Shown here piece after piece: positions 6,248-13,438 of a stretch of 19,648 nucleotides of DNA. The translations under genes were made by a program, and so were the position numbers. The DNA comes from an uncultured Caulobacter sp. Lineage in GTDB: Bacteria; Pseudomonadota; Alphaproteobacteria; Caulobacterales; Caulobacteraceae. The notes beneath the pieces were generated by a model. That model saw only the letters and a program-made list of their open reading frames with translations, was not told the DNA's origin and searched no databases. Numbering within the stretch: the first letter of the stretch is position 1; every line of letters begins with the position of its first letter. The stretch spans positions 1 to 19,648 of the forward strand of contig CALKHU010000003.1 in assembly GCA_937991555.1 (NCBI GenBank), in the 5' to 3' direction.

Positions 6248-6757
6248 ATGGCGTTTGCGCGCAGGTCGTGGAAGCGGGTCGTCTCCGTCGGGGTTCTCGC
6301 CCTGGCGCTGGGGGGCGTCGCCGCCTGCGGAACGAGCGGCGGTTCGCGGACCTTCCAGACGCAGGAAGAGGGCGGCTGGCTGCCCTTCGCCGGCCGCAAG
6401 GGCTCCGCGGCCAAGGGCGGCGAAGCGGCCACCATCGGCGTGAACGGCTATCTGTGGCGCGCCACCCTGGACACGCTCTCGTTCATGCCGCTGGCCTCGG
6501 CCGACCCCTATGGCGGCGTGGTGATCACCGACTGGTACACCAACCCCGAGAAGCCCGACGAGCGCTTCAAGGCGACGGTCTACATCCTCGACACCCGACT
6601 TAGGGCCGACGGCCTCAACGTGACCGTGTTCAAGCAGGTCAGCGATGGCGCCGGCGGCTGGACCGACGCCCCGACGTCCGCCCAGACCGAGACGGATATC
6701 GAGAACGCCATCCTGACCAAGGCCCGCCAGCTGCGGCTGGCCAACATGGCCGGATAA
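6248..6757 (+). CDS. DUF3576-like envelope lipoprotein
   Basis: This is a 169-residue protein. The start at 6248 gives MAFARRSWKR followed by a hydrophobic stretch and the lipobox GVAAC, so Cys27 would be lipidated. The open frame extends far upstream (to 5639), but only this start places the signal peptide at the N terminus, and GGAG lies upstream at about 6234-6237. The mature part begins with a Gly/Lys-rich linker, then IGVNGYLWRATLDTLSFMPLASADPYGGVVITDWY, EKPDERFKATVYILDTRLRADGLNVTVFKQV and a C-terminal helix DIENAILTKARQLRLA. This pattern is that of the alphaproteobacterial DUF3576 family, for which I know no established function. It is 31 nt upstream of leuS and probably heads that operon. 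Confidence 0.85.
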   Translation: MAFARRSWKRVVSVGVLALALGGVAACGTSGGSRTFQTQEEGGWLPFAGRKGSAAKGGEAATIGVNGYLWRATLDTLSFMPLASADPYGGVVITDWYTNPEKPDERFKATVYILDTRLRADGLNVTVFKQVSDGAGGWTDAPTSAQTETDIENAILTKARQLRLANMAG

Positions 6758-6788
6758 TCCTCCGGCCCCCGGAAGATCCCAAGGCTCA

Positions 6789-9359
6789 ATGGCCAGATAC
6801 AATCCGAAGGACGTGGAGCCCAAATGGCGTGACGCCTGGGCCCGCAAGGACGTTTTCCGCGTCGCCAACGACGACCCGCGGCCGAAGTACTACGTGCTCG
6901 AGATGTTCCCCTACCCGTCGGGGCGCATCCACATGGGGCACGTCCGCAACTACGCCATGGGGGATGTGGTGGCGCGGTACCGGCGCGCCCAGGGGCACGC
7001 GGTGCTGCACCCGATGGGCTGGGACGCCTTCGGTATGCCGGCCGAGAACGCGGCCATGGAGCGGGGGGTCCACCCCAAGGGCTGGACCTACGACAACATC
7101 GCCGCCATGCGCGAGCAGCTGAAGGCGCTGGGTCTGTCGATCGACTGGAGCCGCGAGTTCGCGACCTGCGACCCGGAATACTACGGCAAGCAGCAGGCCT
7201 GGTTCCTGAAGCTGATGGAGCGCGGGCTGGTCTACCGCAAGGAGGCCACGGTCAACTGGGACCCGGTCGACATGACCGTTCTGGCCAACGAGCAGGTCAT
7301 CGATGGCCGCGGCTGGCGTTCGGGCGCGGTGGTCGAGAAGAAGAAGCTCACCCAGTGGTTCCTGCGCATCACCGACTACGCCGACGCGCTGATCGACGGG
7401 CTGCAGAGCCTGGAGCGCTGGCCGGACAAGGTCCGCACCATGCAGGAGAACTGGATCGGCCGGTCCACGGGCCTGCAGTTCTTCTTCGACTTCGACGGCC
7501 ATGCGCCCGAGGGCTTCGAGGCCGGCCTGGAAGTCTACACGACCCGTCCCGACACCCTGTTCGGCGCGGCCTTCGTCGGGATTGCGCCCGATCATCCGCT
7601 GGCCGAGCGGCTGGCCGCCGACCCGAAGGTCGCCGCCTTCATCACCGAGTGCCGCAAGGGCGGCACCTCGGAAGCCGATATCGAAGGCGCCGAGAAGCTG
7701 GGTCTGGACACGGGTCTGCGGGTCAAGCACCCGTTCGTCGACGGCCAGACCCTGCCGGTGTGGATCGCCAACTTCATCCTGATGGACTACGGCACGGGCG
7801 CCATATTCGGCTGCCCGGCGCATGACCAGCGCGATCTGGACTTCGCCCGCAAGTACGGCCTGGATGTGAAGCCGGTCGTGCTGCCGGCGGATGCCCACCC
7901 CGCCACCTTCATGGTGGGTTCCGAGGCCTACACGGGGCCGGGCAGGATCTTCAACTCGGGCTTCATGGACGGGATGACGGTCGAGCAGGCCAAGGCCGAG
8001 GCCGTCGCCCGCATCGAGGCCGCCGGGAAGGGCAAGGGCGCCACCGTCTACCGCCTGCGCGACTGGGGCGTCTCGCGGCAGCGCTACTGGGGTTGCCCCA
8101 TTCCGGTGATCCACTGCGGAAAGTGCGGCGTGGTTCCGGCGCCGGCCGACCAGCTGCCGATCACCCTGCCCGAGGACGTGACCTTCGACCGGCCGGGCAA
8201 TCCGCTGCTGCACCACCCGACATGGCGGTTCACGACGTGCCCGACCTGCGGCGGAAAGGCCGAGCGCGAGACCGACACCCTGGACACCTTCATGGATTCG
8301 TCCTGGTACTTCGCGCGCTTCGCCAACCCGGAGGCCGATGCGCCGATCGACAGGGCGGCCGCCGACCGCTGGCTGCCGGTGGACCAGTACATCGGCGGCG
8401 TCGAGCATGCGGTCCTGCACCTGCTGTACGCCCGCTTCGTCACGCGCGCCCTGAAGGACGAGGGCATGCTGTCGGTGGCCGAGCCCTTCGCCGGCCTGTT
8501 CACCCAGGGCATGGTCACGCACGAGACCTACAAGACCCAGTCCGGCGACTGGGTTGAGCCTTCGATGATCGTCGTCGAGCAGGAGGGCGCCACCCGCCGC
8601 GCGCGGGTCGCCGCCACCGGCGAACCCCTGGTCATCGGCGACATCGAGAAGATGTCCAAGTCCAAGAAGAACGTCGTCGCGCCCGAAGCGATCTTCGAGA
8701 CCTACGGCGTGGACGCCGCGCGCCTGTTCGTGATGTCGGACAGCCCGCCCGAGCGGGACGTGCAGTGGACCACGGGCGGGGTCGAGGGCGCCGGCCGCTT
8801 CGTCAGCCGCGTCTGGGCCGAGTTCGACGCCGACGCGCCCGGCGCGACAGGACCGGATACCGACGCACGCGCGGATGAGCTGCGCCGGGCCACGCACAAA
8901 ACGATCAAGGCGATCACCGATTCGATCGAAACCTTCCGGTTCAACAGCGGCATTGCCCGGCTGTATGAGTTTCTCAATGTTCTCAAAGGCTTCCAGGCCG
9001 GCGACGCGGGGGTGGCGAGCGCCCGGGCCGAGGCCCTGTCGGTTCTCGCGCGCCTGATCGCGCCCTTCACGCCGCACCTGGCGGAGGAGTGCTGGGCTCG
9101 CATCGGCGGCGAAGGCATGGTCGTGGACGCGCCCTGGCCCAAGGCCGATCCGGCGCTGGTGGTCGACGCCGAGCTGGTTCTGCCGGTGCAGGTGAACGGC
9201 AAGCGCCGCGGCGAGATTCGGGTCCCGGCGGACGCCGATGAGACGGCCGTGCGCGAAAAGGCGCTGGCGGACCCGACCGTATCGGTCCACCTTGGGGGTC
9301 AGGCCGTGCGGAAGGTCATCGTCGTGCCCGGTCGTATCGTGAACATCGTGGCGGGTTAG
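6789..9359 (+). CDS. leuS: Leucyl-tRNA synthetase
   Basis: This class I synthetase of 856 residues attaches leucine to tRNA-Leu in the cytoplasm. Seen in order: PYPSGRIHMGHVRNY with the HIGH-type HMGH at residues 48-51; the CP1 editing domain with TTRPDTLFGA and YGTGAIFGCPAHDQRD, whose Asp holds the misacylated amino group; a zinc-knuckle-like insertion with CGKCG and CPTCGG; DSSWYFARF and GGVEHAVLHLLYARF; KMSKS at 621-625; the anticodon-binding helical domain; and a C-terminal VQVNGKRRGEI domain. ATG 6789 is preceded by AAGG 8 nt upstream. The stop is one base before the lptE ATG. All key motifs are intact. Confidence 0.99.
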   Translation: MARYNPKDVEPKWRDAWARKDVFRVANDDPRPKYYVLEMFPYPSGRIHMGHVRNYAMGDVVARYRRAQGHAVLHPMGWDAFGMPAENAAMERGVHPKGWTYDNIAAMREQLKALGLSIDWSREFATCDPEYYGKQQAWFLKLMERGLVYRKEATVNWDPVDMTVLANEQVIDGRGWRSGAVVEKKKLTQWFLRITDYADALIDGLQSLERWPDKVRTMQENWIGRSTGLQFFFDFDGHAPEGFEAGLEVYTTRPDTLFGAAFVGIAPDHPLAERLAADPKVAAFITECRKGGTSEADIEGAEKLGLDTGLRVKHPFVDGQTLPVWIANFILMDYGTGAIFGCPAHDQRDLDFARKYGLDVKPVVLPADAHPATFMVGSEAYTGPGRIFNSGFMDGMTVEQAKAEAVARIEAAGKGKGATVYRLRDWGVSRQRYWGCPIPVIHCGKCGVVPAPADQLPITLPEDVTFDRPGNPLLHHPTWRFTTCPTCGGKAERETDTLDTFMDSSWYFARFANPEADAPIDRAAADRWLPVDQYIGGVEHAVLHLLYARFVTRALKDEGMLSVAEPFAGLFTQGMVTHETYKTQSGDWVEPSMIVVEQEGATRRARVAATGEPLVIGDIEKMSKSKKNVVAPEAIFETYGVDAARLFVMSDSPPERDVQWTTGGVEGAGRFVSRVWAEFDADAPGATGPDTDARADELRRATHKTIKAITDSIETFRFNSGIARLYEFLNVLKGFQAGDAGVASARAEALSVLARLIAPFTPHLAEECWARIGGEGMVVDAPWPKADPALVVDAELVLPVQVNGKRRGEIRVPADADETAVREKALADPTVSVHLGGQAVRKVIVVPGRIVNIVAG

Positions 9360-9360
9360 G

Positions 9361-9852
9361 ATGAAGGCGCGGCTGCTCGCTCTGGTGCTGCTGGGCACGG
9401 CCCCGGCCCTCGCCGGCTGCGGGTTCACGCCGATGTACGCCCAGCCCGGCGTCGCGCCCGGGTTGTCGTCGATCGAAACCGTCTCGCCGGAGGGCCGGAC
9501 AGGCTATCTGCTTCGGGAAGCTCTCGACGACGCCCTGGCCCGGGACCTCGCCGCGCCGCCCGCCTATCAGCTGAAAATCGACCTCCGCCAGACCCGCACG
9601 CCGCGCGGCCGGCGCGTCGATTCCGCCGCCAGCCGGTACGAACTCGTGCTGGATGCGACCTGGGAGCTGAAGGACGTTCGCACGGGCGCGGTCGCCTTCC
9701 GGGGTCAGACCTCGACGGAGGTCACCTTCGACCGCGCCGACCAGCCCTACGCCTCGATCGCCGGCCACCAGGACGCCGAAGCACGCGCCGCCGGCGAGCT
9801 GGCGCGGAAGATCCAGCTGCAGCTGGCCACCTGGATGGCCCGGCCGGGCTGA
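9361..9852 (+). CDS. lptE: LPS-assembly lipoprotein LptE
   Basis: This is a 163-residue lipoprotein. MKARLLALVLLGTAPALAGC is a signal peptide with lipobox LAGC, Cys20 being the lipidation site, followed by GFTPMY, the typical start of mature LptE in alphaproteobacteria. The rest shows alternating strands: YQLKIDLRQTRTPRGRRVDSAASRYELVLDATWELKD and VAFRGQTSTEVTFDRADQPYASIAGHQDAEARAAGELARKIQLQLA, the last being the family's C-terminal helix. LptE plugs the LptD barrel that inserts LPS into the outer leaflet of the outer membrane. The position between leuS (1-nt gap) and holA (13-nt gap) is the conserved leuS-lptE-holA order and supports the call, since LptE is weakly conserved. Confidence 0.9.
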   Translation: MKARLLALVLLGTAPALAGCGFTPMYAQPGVAPGLSSIETVSPEGRTGYLLREALDDALARDLAAPPAYQLKIDLRQTRTPRGRRVDSAASRYELVLDATWELKDVRTGAVAFRGQTSTEVTFDRADQPYASIAGHQDAEARAAGELARKIQLQLATWMARPG

Positions 9853-9865
9853 GGCTCGCCGCGCC

Positions 9866-10912
9866 GTGATCATCTCCAAGCGACCTGACGTCGAACGATT
9901 CCTGAAGGGCCCGGACGCCGGCGTCCGCGCGGCGCTGATCTATGGTCGGGACCGGGGCGGGGTGCGGGAGCGCGCCGACCGCCTGGCCAGGGTGGTGACG
10001 GCGAACCCTGACGACCCCTTCGACACCGCCATGCTCACTGACGACGAGCTGGAGGGCGGCCGTCTGGAGGGAGAACTGTCGGCCATCTCGATGATGGGCG
10101 GACGGCGTCTCGTCCGTGTCCGCTTCGGCGGCGACAAGTCCGGACCGGACAAGGCCGCGGCCGAGGCGTTGCAGGCCCATGCCGACGGCCGGCTCAATCC
10201 CGACGCCTTCTTCCTGATCGAGGCCGGCGCCCTGGGCCGCGACTCCGCGCTGCGCAAGGTGGCCGAGAAGTCAGCGGCCTGCGCGACCATCCCCTGCTAC
10301 GAGGACGAACCCGGCGACGTGGCGCGCCTGGTCCGGGAATCGCTCGCCGCCGACAAGGTCGGCCTCGACTCCCAGGCGCTGGAGCTGTTCGTGTCGCGAC
10401 TCCCGCGCGAACGCGGCGTGGCGCGGCAGGAAATGGAGCGGCTGGCCCTCTGGCTGGGACCCGGCAGCGGCCGGATCGCGACCCCGAAAGACCTCGAGGA
10501 TTTTCTCGGGGTGGAGCCGGAAGCTTCGCTGGCGGACGCGGCCTCCGACGCCTTCGGCGGCCGGCTCGCCGCCGCCCAGGCGGGGCTCCGTCGCGCCGCC
10601 GCGGAAGGCGAGGGGGGTCCCGCCGCCGTGCGCGCCATGGGCATGCACCTAGCCCGCCTGCGCCGCATCCTCACCCTCGCCGGAAACGGCGCCAGTCTGG
10701 CCGAAGCCGCCAAGGCGTCCGGCGTATTCTGGAAGAACGAGCGTGAGGTGTTGAGACAGGCGCGCGCCTGGACACTCGAGCACCTGCTCGCGTTGCACCC
10801 GGAGGTGCTGGCCGCCGACCTGGCCTGCAAGACCGCCGGCGCGCCGGATCACCTGCTGGCCGAGCGACTGGCCCTCACCATCGCCGGCCGGGCGCGACGG
10901 CTGGGGCTCTAG
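9866..10912 (+). CDS. holA: DNA polymerase III delta subunit
   Basis: This is a 348-residue protein starting at GTG 9866 (IISKRPDVERFLKG). Family features: AALIYGRDRGGVRERADRLARVV near the N terminus, degenerate at the Walker A position as expected for delta; FDTAMLTDDELEGG; LSAISMMGGRRLVRVRF; FFLIEAGALGRDSALRKVAEKSAACATIPCYEDEP; SRLPRERGVARQEMERLALWLG; and a C-terminal all-helical domain. Delta is the wrench of the clamp loader that opens the beta clamp. It is the last gene of the leuS operon and faces parB convergently across a 149-nt gap. Confidence 0.94.
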   Translation: MIISKRPDVERFLKGPDAGVRAALIYGRDRGGVRERADRLARVVTANPDDPFDTAMLTDDELEGGRLEGELSAISMMGGRRLVRVRFGGDKSGPDKAAAEALQAHADGRLNPDAFFLIEAGALGRDSALRKVAEKSAACATIPCYEDEPGDVARLVRESLAADKVGLDSQALELFVSRLPRERGVARQEMERLALWLGPGSGRIATPKDLEDFLGVEPEASLADAASDAFGGRLAAAQAGLRRAAAEGEGGPAAVRAMGMHLARLRRILTLAGNGASLAEAAKASGVFWKNEREVLRQARAWTLEHLLALHPEVLAADLACKTAGAPDHLLAERLALTIAGRARRLGL

Positions 10913-11006
10913 CGGGCCGCGCCGGCGGCCCTCCCGCTTCGGGCGCGCCAGGCCGGCAGAAAATCACTTTTGTTTTCAAGGACTTGCTAGGCGGCGAATG
11001 AAAATT

Positions 11007-11029
11007 GGCGCTGTGGCGAAATTAGCGCC
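11007..11029 (-). terminator. Possible intrinsic terminator for the parAB transcript
   Basis: Read on the minus strand, 33 nt after the parB stop, GGCGCT pairs with AGCGCC across an 11-nt loop, and AATTTTCATT follows. The stem is short (6 bp) and the T-run is interrupted, so this is a modest candidate. The 149-nt holA-parB gap otherwise holds an AT-rich tract at about 10961-10990 (with TTTTGTTTTC), unusual for this window, and a GC-rich inverted repeat just after holA (GGGCCG/CGGCCC). Confidence 0.4.
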
Positions 11030-11061
11030 TCGCGTCGACCCTTGATACGCCTCCCTGCGCC

Positions 11062-11949
11062 TCAGCCGCCCCTCGTCAGACGGCGGCAGAGGTCGTCGAG
11101 CTGCTCGAGCGTCTTGTAACGGATGCGGATCTCGCCGGCGCCGCCGGCGTCGCGGATCTCCACGGGCAGGCCGAGGACTTCCGACAGGTCGTCCTCAAGC
11201 GCCGCGGTGTCAGCGTCCTTGCCGGTGCGGCCGGCGGTCTGCCCCGACGAGGATGGCCTCGGGTCGAGAATGCCGCGCTTCACCAGCGCTTCCGTCTCGC
11301 GAACGTTGAGGCCCTTTTCAATGATCACCCGCGCGATCGGTACGGCATGAGGATGACCGACCAGCGCGCGCGCGTGACCCGCCGTGAGGCGGCCGTCGGC
11401 GAGGTAGCCCTGGATCTCCTCGGGAAGGGTCAGCAGCCGCAGCGCGTTGGCGACATGCGGGCGGCTCTTGCCGACCACCTGGGCGACCTCTTCCTGGGTG
11501 CGATCGAACCGCTCCATCAGCGCCTTGTAGCTCAGCGCCTCCTCGATCACCCCCAGGTCGGCGCGCTGCACGTTCTCGACGATGGCGATCTCGAGCACCT
11601 GCCGGTCGTCGAGCTCGCGGACCAGGGCCGGGATGGCGCGGAGGCCCGCCGCCTGGGACGCACGCCAGCGGCGTTCGCCGGCCACGAGCTGGTACTCGCC
11701 CGGGTTTCCCGGCGCCGGACGCACGAGGACAGGCTGCAGGACGCCCTTCTCGCGGATCGAGTCGGCCAGCTCGGCCAGCTGCTCCTCGCCGAAATGCCGG
11801 CGCGGCTGGTCGGGATTGCGATGGATGAGCTCTATGGGAATCTCGCGCGCGCCCGAAGGCTCGCCGGCCGGGGCGGCCGTGTTCTCCGCCTCGGCCTCGC
11901 CGAGCAGCGCGGACAGCCCGCGACCCAGGCCCCGTCGACCTTCTGCCAT
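11062..11949 (-). CDS. parB: Chromosome-partitioning protein ParB (CTPase, parS-binding)
   Basis: The product is 295 residues. The N terminus MAEGRRGLGRGLSALLGE carries the Arg-rich patch that stimulates ParA ATPase. The CTP-binding N-domain has IHRNPDQPRRHF, GVLQPVLVRP and the arginine motif GERRWRAS (91-98), followed by EIAIVENVQRADL. The parS-reading helix-turn-helix is TQEEVAQVVGKSRPHVANALRLL (151-173). A Ser/Gly/Thr-rich linker leads to the C-terminal dimerisation domain. ParB loads at parS, closes as a CTP clamp and spreads. Start 11949 is chosen because Caulobacter-type ParB begins with this motif. An in-frame ATG at 11958 adds only MTT, and its GGAG is just 2 nt away, whereas the same GGAG is 11 nt from 11949. 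parA ends 15 nt upstream. Confidence 0.98.
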   Translation of the reverse strand: MAEGRRGLGRGLSALLGEAEAENTAAPAGEPSGAREIPIELIHRNPDQPRRHFGEEQLAELADSIREKGVLQPVLVRPAPGNPGEYQLVAGERRWRASQAAGLRAIPALVRELDDRQVLEIAIVENVQRADLGVIEEALSYKALMERFDRTQEEVAQVVGKSRPHVANALRLLTLPEEIQGYLADGRLTAGHARALVGHPHAVPIARVIIEKGLNVRETEALVKRGILDPRPSSSGQTAGRTGKDADTAALEDDLSEVLGLPVEIRDAGGAGEIRIRYKTLEQLDDLCRRLTRGG

Positions 11950-11964
11950 TGTCGTCATGACTCC

Positions 11965-12792
11965 CTACGCGGCCGCCAGGCGGCGCTCACGCTCGCGACC
12001 CACGACCTCGCGGGCGAGCTTCAGATAGGCCTGCGACCCGGCGCACTTCAGGTCGTAGATCAGCACCGGCTTGCCGAACGACGGCGCCTCGGAAACCCGC
12101 ACATTGCGGGGGATCACCGTCTCGTAGACCTTCGACCCGAAGTGGGCCCGGACATCGCGCGCGACCTGCTCGGACAGGCTGTTGCGGCGGTCGAACATGG
12201 TCAGGACCACGCCCTGGATCTCGAGCTGCGGGTTGAGGCTGCCGCGCACCAGGTCGACCGTGCGCATCAGCTGGGTCAGGCCTTCCAGGGCGAAGAACTC
12301 GGTCTGCAACGGCACAAAGACGGCGTCGGCGGCGGTCATCGCGTTGACCGTCAGCAGGTTGAGCGACGGCGGGCAGTCGATCAGGACGTAGGTGTACGGA
12401 CCGGCCGCGCGCAGCGCTTCCAGCGAGTCCCGCAGCCGGTAGGACCGTCGCGGGGCGTGGCCGAGTTCGAGCTCGACGCCGGACAGGTCCGGGTCCGACG
12501 GAATGATGTCGAAGCCGGGGAGGGCGGTGGGCACAGCCGCCTCGGCGGCAGGGGTTTCGCCCATCAGCACATCATAGAGCGTGGTCTTGCGCTGCTGGCG
12601 CGGAATGCCGAGGCCGGTCGAGGCGTTGCCCTGGGGATCGGCGTCGATCAGCAACACCCGCTCGCCCACGGCGGCCAGGGCGGTGCCGAGGTTGATGGCG
12701 GTCGTCGTCTTGCCCACGCCGCCCTTCTGGTTGGCGACGGCCAGGACCCGCATCGGGGCGGGCGGCAGGACCGGTTGGGGCCTATCGGACAC
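11965..12792 (-). CDS. parA: Chromosome-partitioning ATPase ParA
   Basis: This 275-residue deviant Walker ATPase has KGGVGKTT at 23-30 with the signature Lys, VLLIDADPQGNASTGLG with catalytic Asp (50-60), VLIDCPPSLNLLTVNAM and FALEGLTQL, the full ParA/Soj pattern. It dimerises on ATP, binds DNA non-specifically and pulls ParB-parS complexes across the cell. The start is GTG at 12792, with AGGGA about 7 nt upstream inside the end of rsmG, giving an 11-bp overlap that suggests translational coupling. MRVLAV at 12753 is a possible internal start but less likely because Caulobacter-type ParA also has a short leader before that motif. Confidence 0.98.
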   Translation of the reverse strand: MSDRPQPVLPPAPMRVLAVANQKGGVGKTTTAINLGTALAAVGERVLLIDADPQGNASTGLGIPRQQRKTTLYDVLMGETPAAEAAVPTALPGFDIIPSDPDLSGVELELGHAPRRSYRLRDSLEALRAAGPYTYVLIDCPPSLNLLTVNAMTAADAVFVPLQTEFFALEGLTQLMRTVDLVRGSLNPQLEIQGVVLTMFDRRNSLSEQVARDVRAHFGSKVYETVIPRNVRVSEAPSFGKPVLIYDLKCAGSQAYLKLAREVVGRERERRLAAA

Positions 12793-13438
12793 GGGACAAT
12801 CCCTTCACTTCGACGATGCGACCGCGCGGGTCGCTCAGGCTCGCGATCAGGCGGTGGCTGAACTTCCAAGATGTTGAAGCATCTTCGATCTCGGATACCA
12901 CATCTTGTCCCTTCAAAAACAGGCCGGTCGCCCCCTTCTGCAGGTAGGGCCGGGCGAACCCCAGCAGGCGGGACATCGGCGCGCAAGCCCGGGCGGTGAC
13001 GATATCCACAGTCAGGGACAGGTCTTCCGCACGCTTGTTGTGAATGACCGCCGGCAGGTCCAGCGGTTCTACCACGCTCGACAGGAAGCGGCAGCGCTTG
13101 GCCATGCTCTCGACCAGATGCACCGTCGCGCCCTCGCGCCCCTTCAGGAGTATGGCCAGCACCAGTCCCGGAAAGCCGGCGCCGGCCCCGAGGTCGGCCC
13201 AGACGCGCGCGTCCGGCGCCAGGCGGAGAAGCTGCGCGCTGTCCCAGGCGTGGCGGTTCCAGAAGTCCGGAAGCGTCGCCGGGCCGACGAGGTTCATCAC
13301 CGCGTTGCCTGCGGTCAGCAGACCCAGAAATCGCTCGAGGTCGGCCATCTGCGCATCGGTGGCGCCCGTCACGGCCTGGAAACTGGCGGCGCCCTGCACC
13401 GCGTGGGCCGCCTCAGGCGGCGCGAGGGCGTCGGACAT
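12782..13438 (-). CDS. rsmG: 16S rRNA m7G527 methyltransferase RsmG (GidB)
   Basis: This is a 218-residue SAM-dependent methyltransferase. The N-terminal helix contains LERFLGLLTAGNAVMNLVGPATLPDFWNRHAWDSAQL, the family's 'w....NLt.i.....w.rHi.DSl'. The Rossmann motif DLGAGAGFPG is at 82-91. VHLVESMAKRCRFL is the acidic/basic segment, and VTARACAPMSRLL the conserved ARA loop. It methylates G527 in the 530 loop of 16S rRNA. It overlaps the 3' end of mnmG by 26 bp and the start of parA by 11 bp, so the three genes very probably share one message. No Shine-Dalgarno was evident before ATG 13438, consistent with coupling. Confidence 0.97.
   Translation of the reverse strand: MSDALAPPEAAHAVQGAASFQAVTGATDAQMADLERFLGLLTAGNAVMNLVGPATLPDFWNRHAWDSAQLLRLAPDARVWADLGAGAGFPGLVLAILLKGREGATVHLVESMAKRCRFLSSVVEPLDLPAVIHNKRAEDLSLTVDIVTARACAPMSRLLGFARPYLQKGATGLFLKGQDVVSEIEDASTSWKFSHRLIASLSDPRGRIVEVKGLSRVR

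Noticed and set aside
6758..6788. Attenuator between the lipoprotein gene and leuS (TCCGG/CCGGA)
   Set aside because: The stem is only 5 bp with no T-run, and the spacing looks like an ordinary operon junction.
6786..9428. 880-codon open frame antisense to the whole of leuS
   Set aside because: The plus strand encodes a fully intact leucyl-tRNA synthetase. The minus-strand product is His/Asp/Gly/Arg/Val-rich low-information sequence, the usual mirror of GC-rich codon use.
10913..10940. Intrinsic terminator just after holA (GGGCCG/CGGCCC hairpin)
   Set aside because: The hairpin is good but no T-run follows, so termination there cannot be claimed.
11347..12861. 504-codon plus-strand frame opposite parB and parA
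   Set aside because: ParA and ParB are unmistakable on the minus strand; this frame has no recognisable motif.
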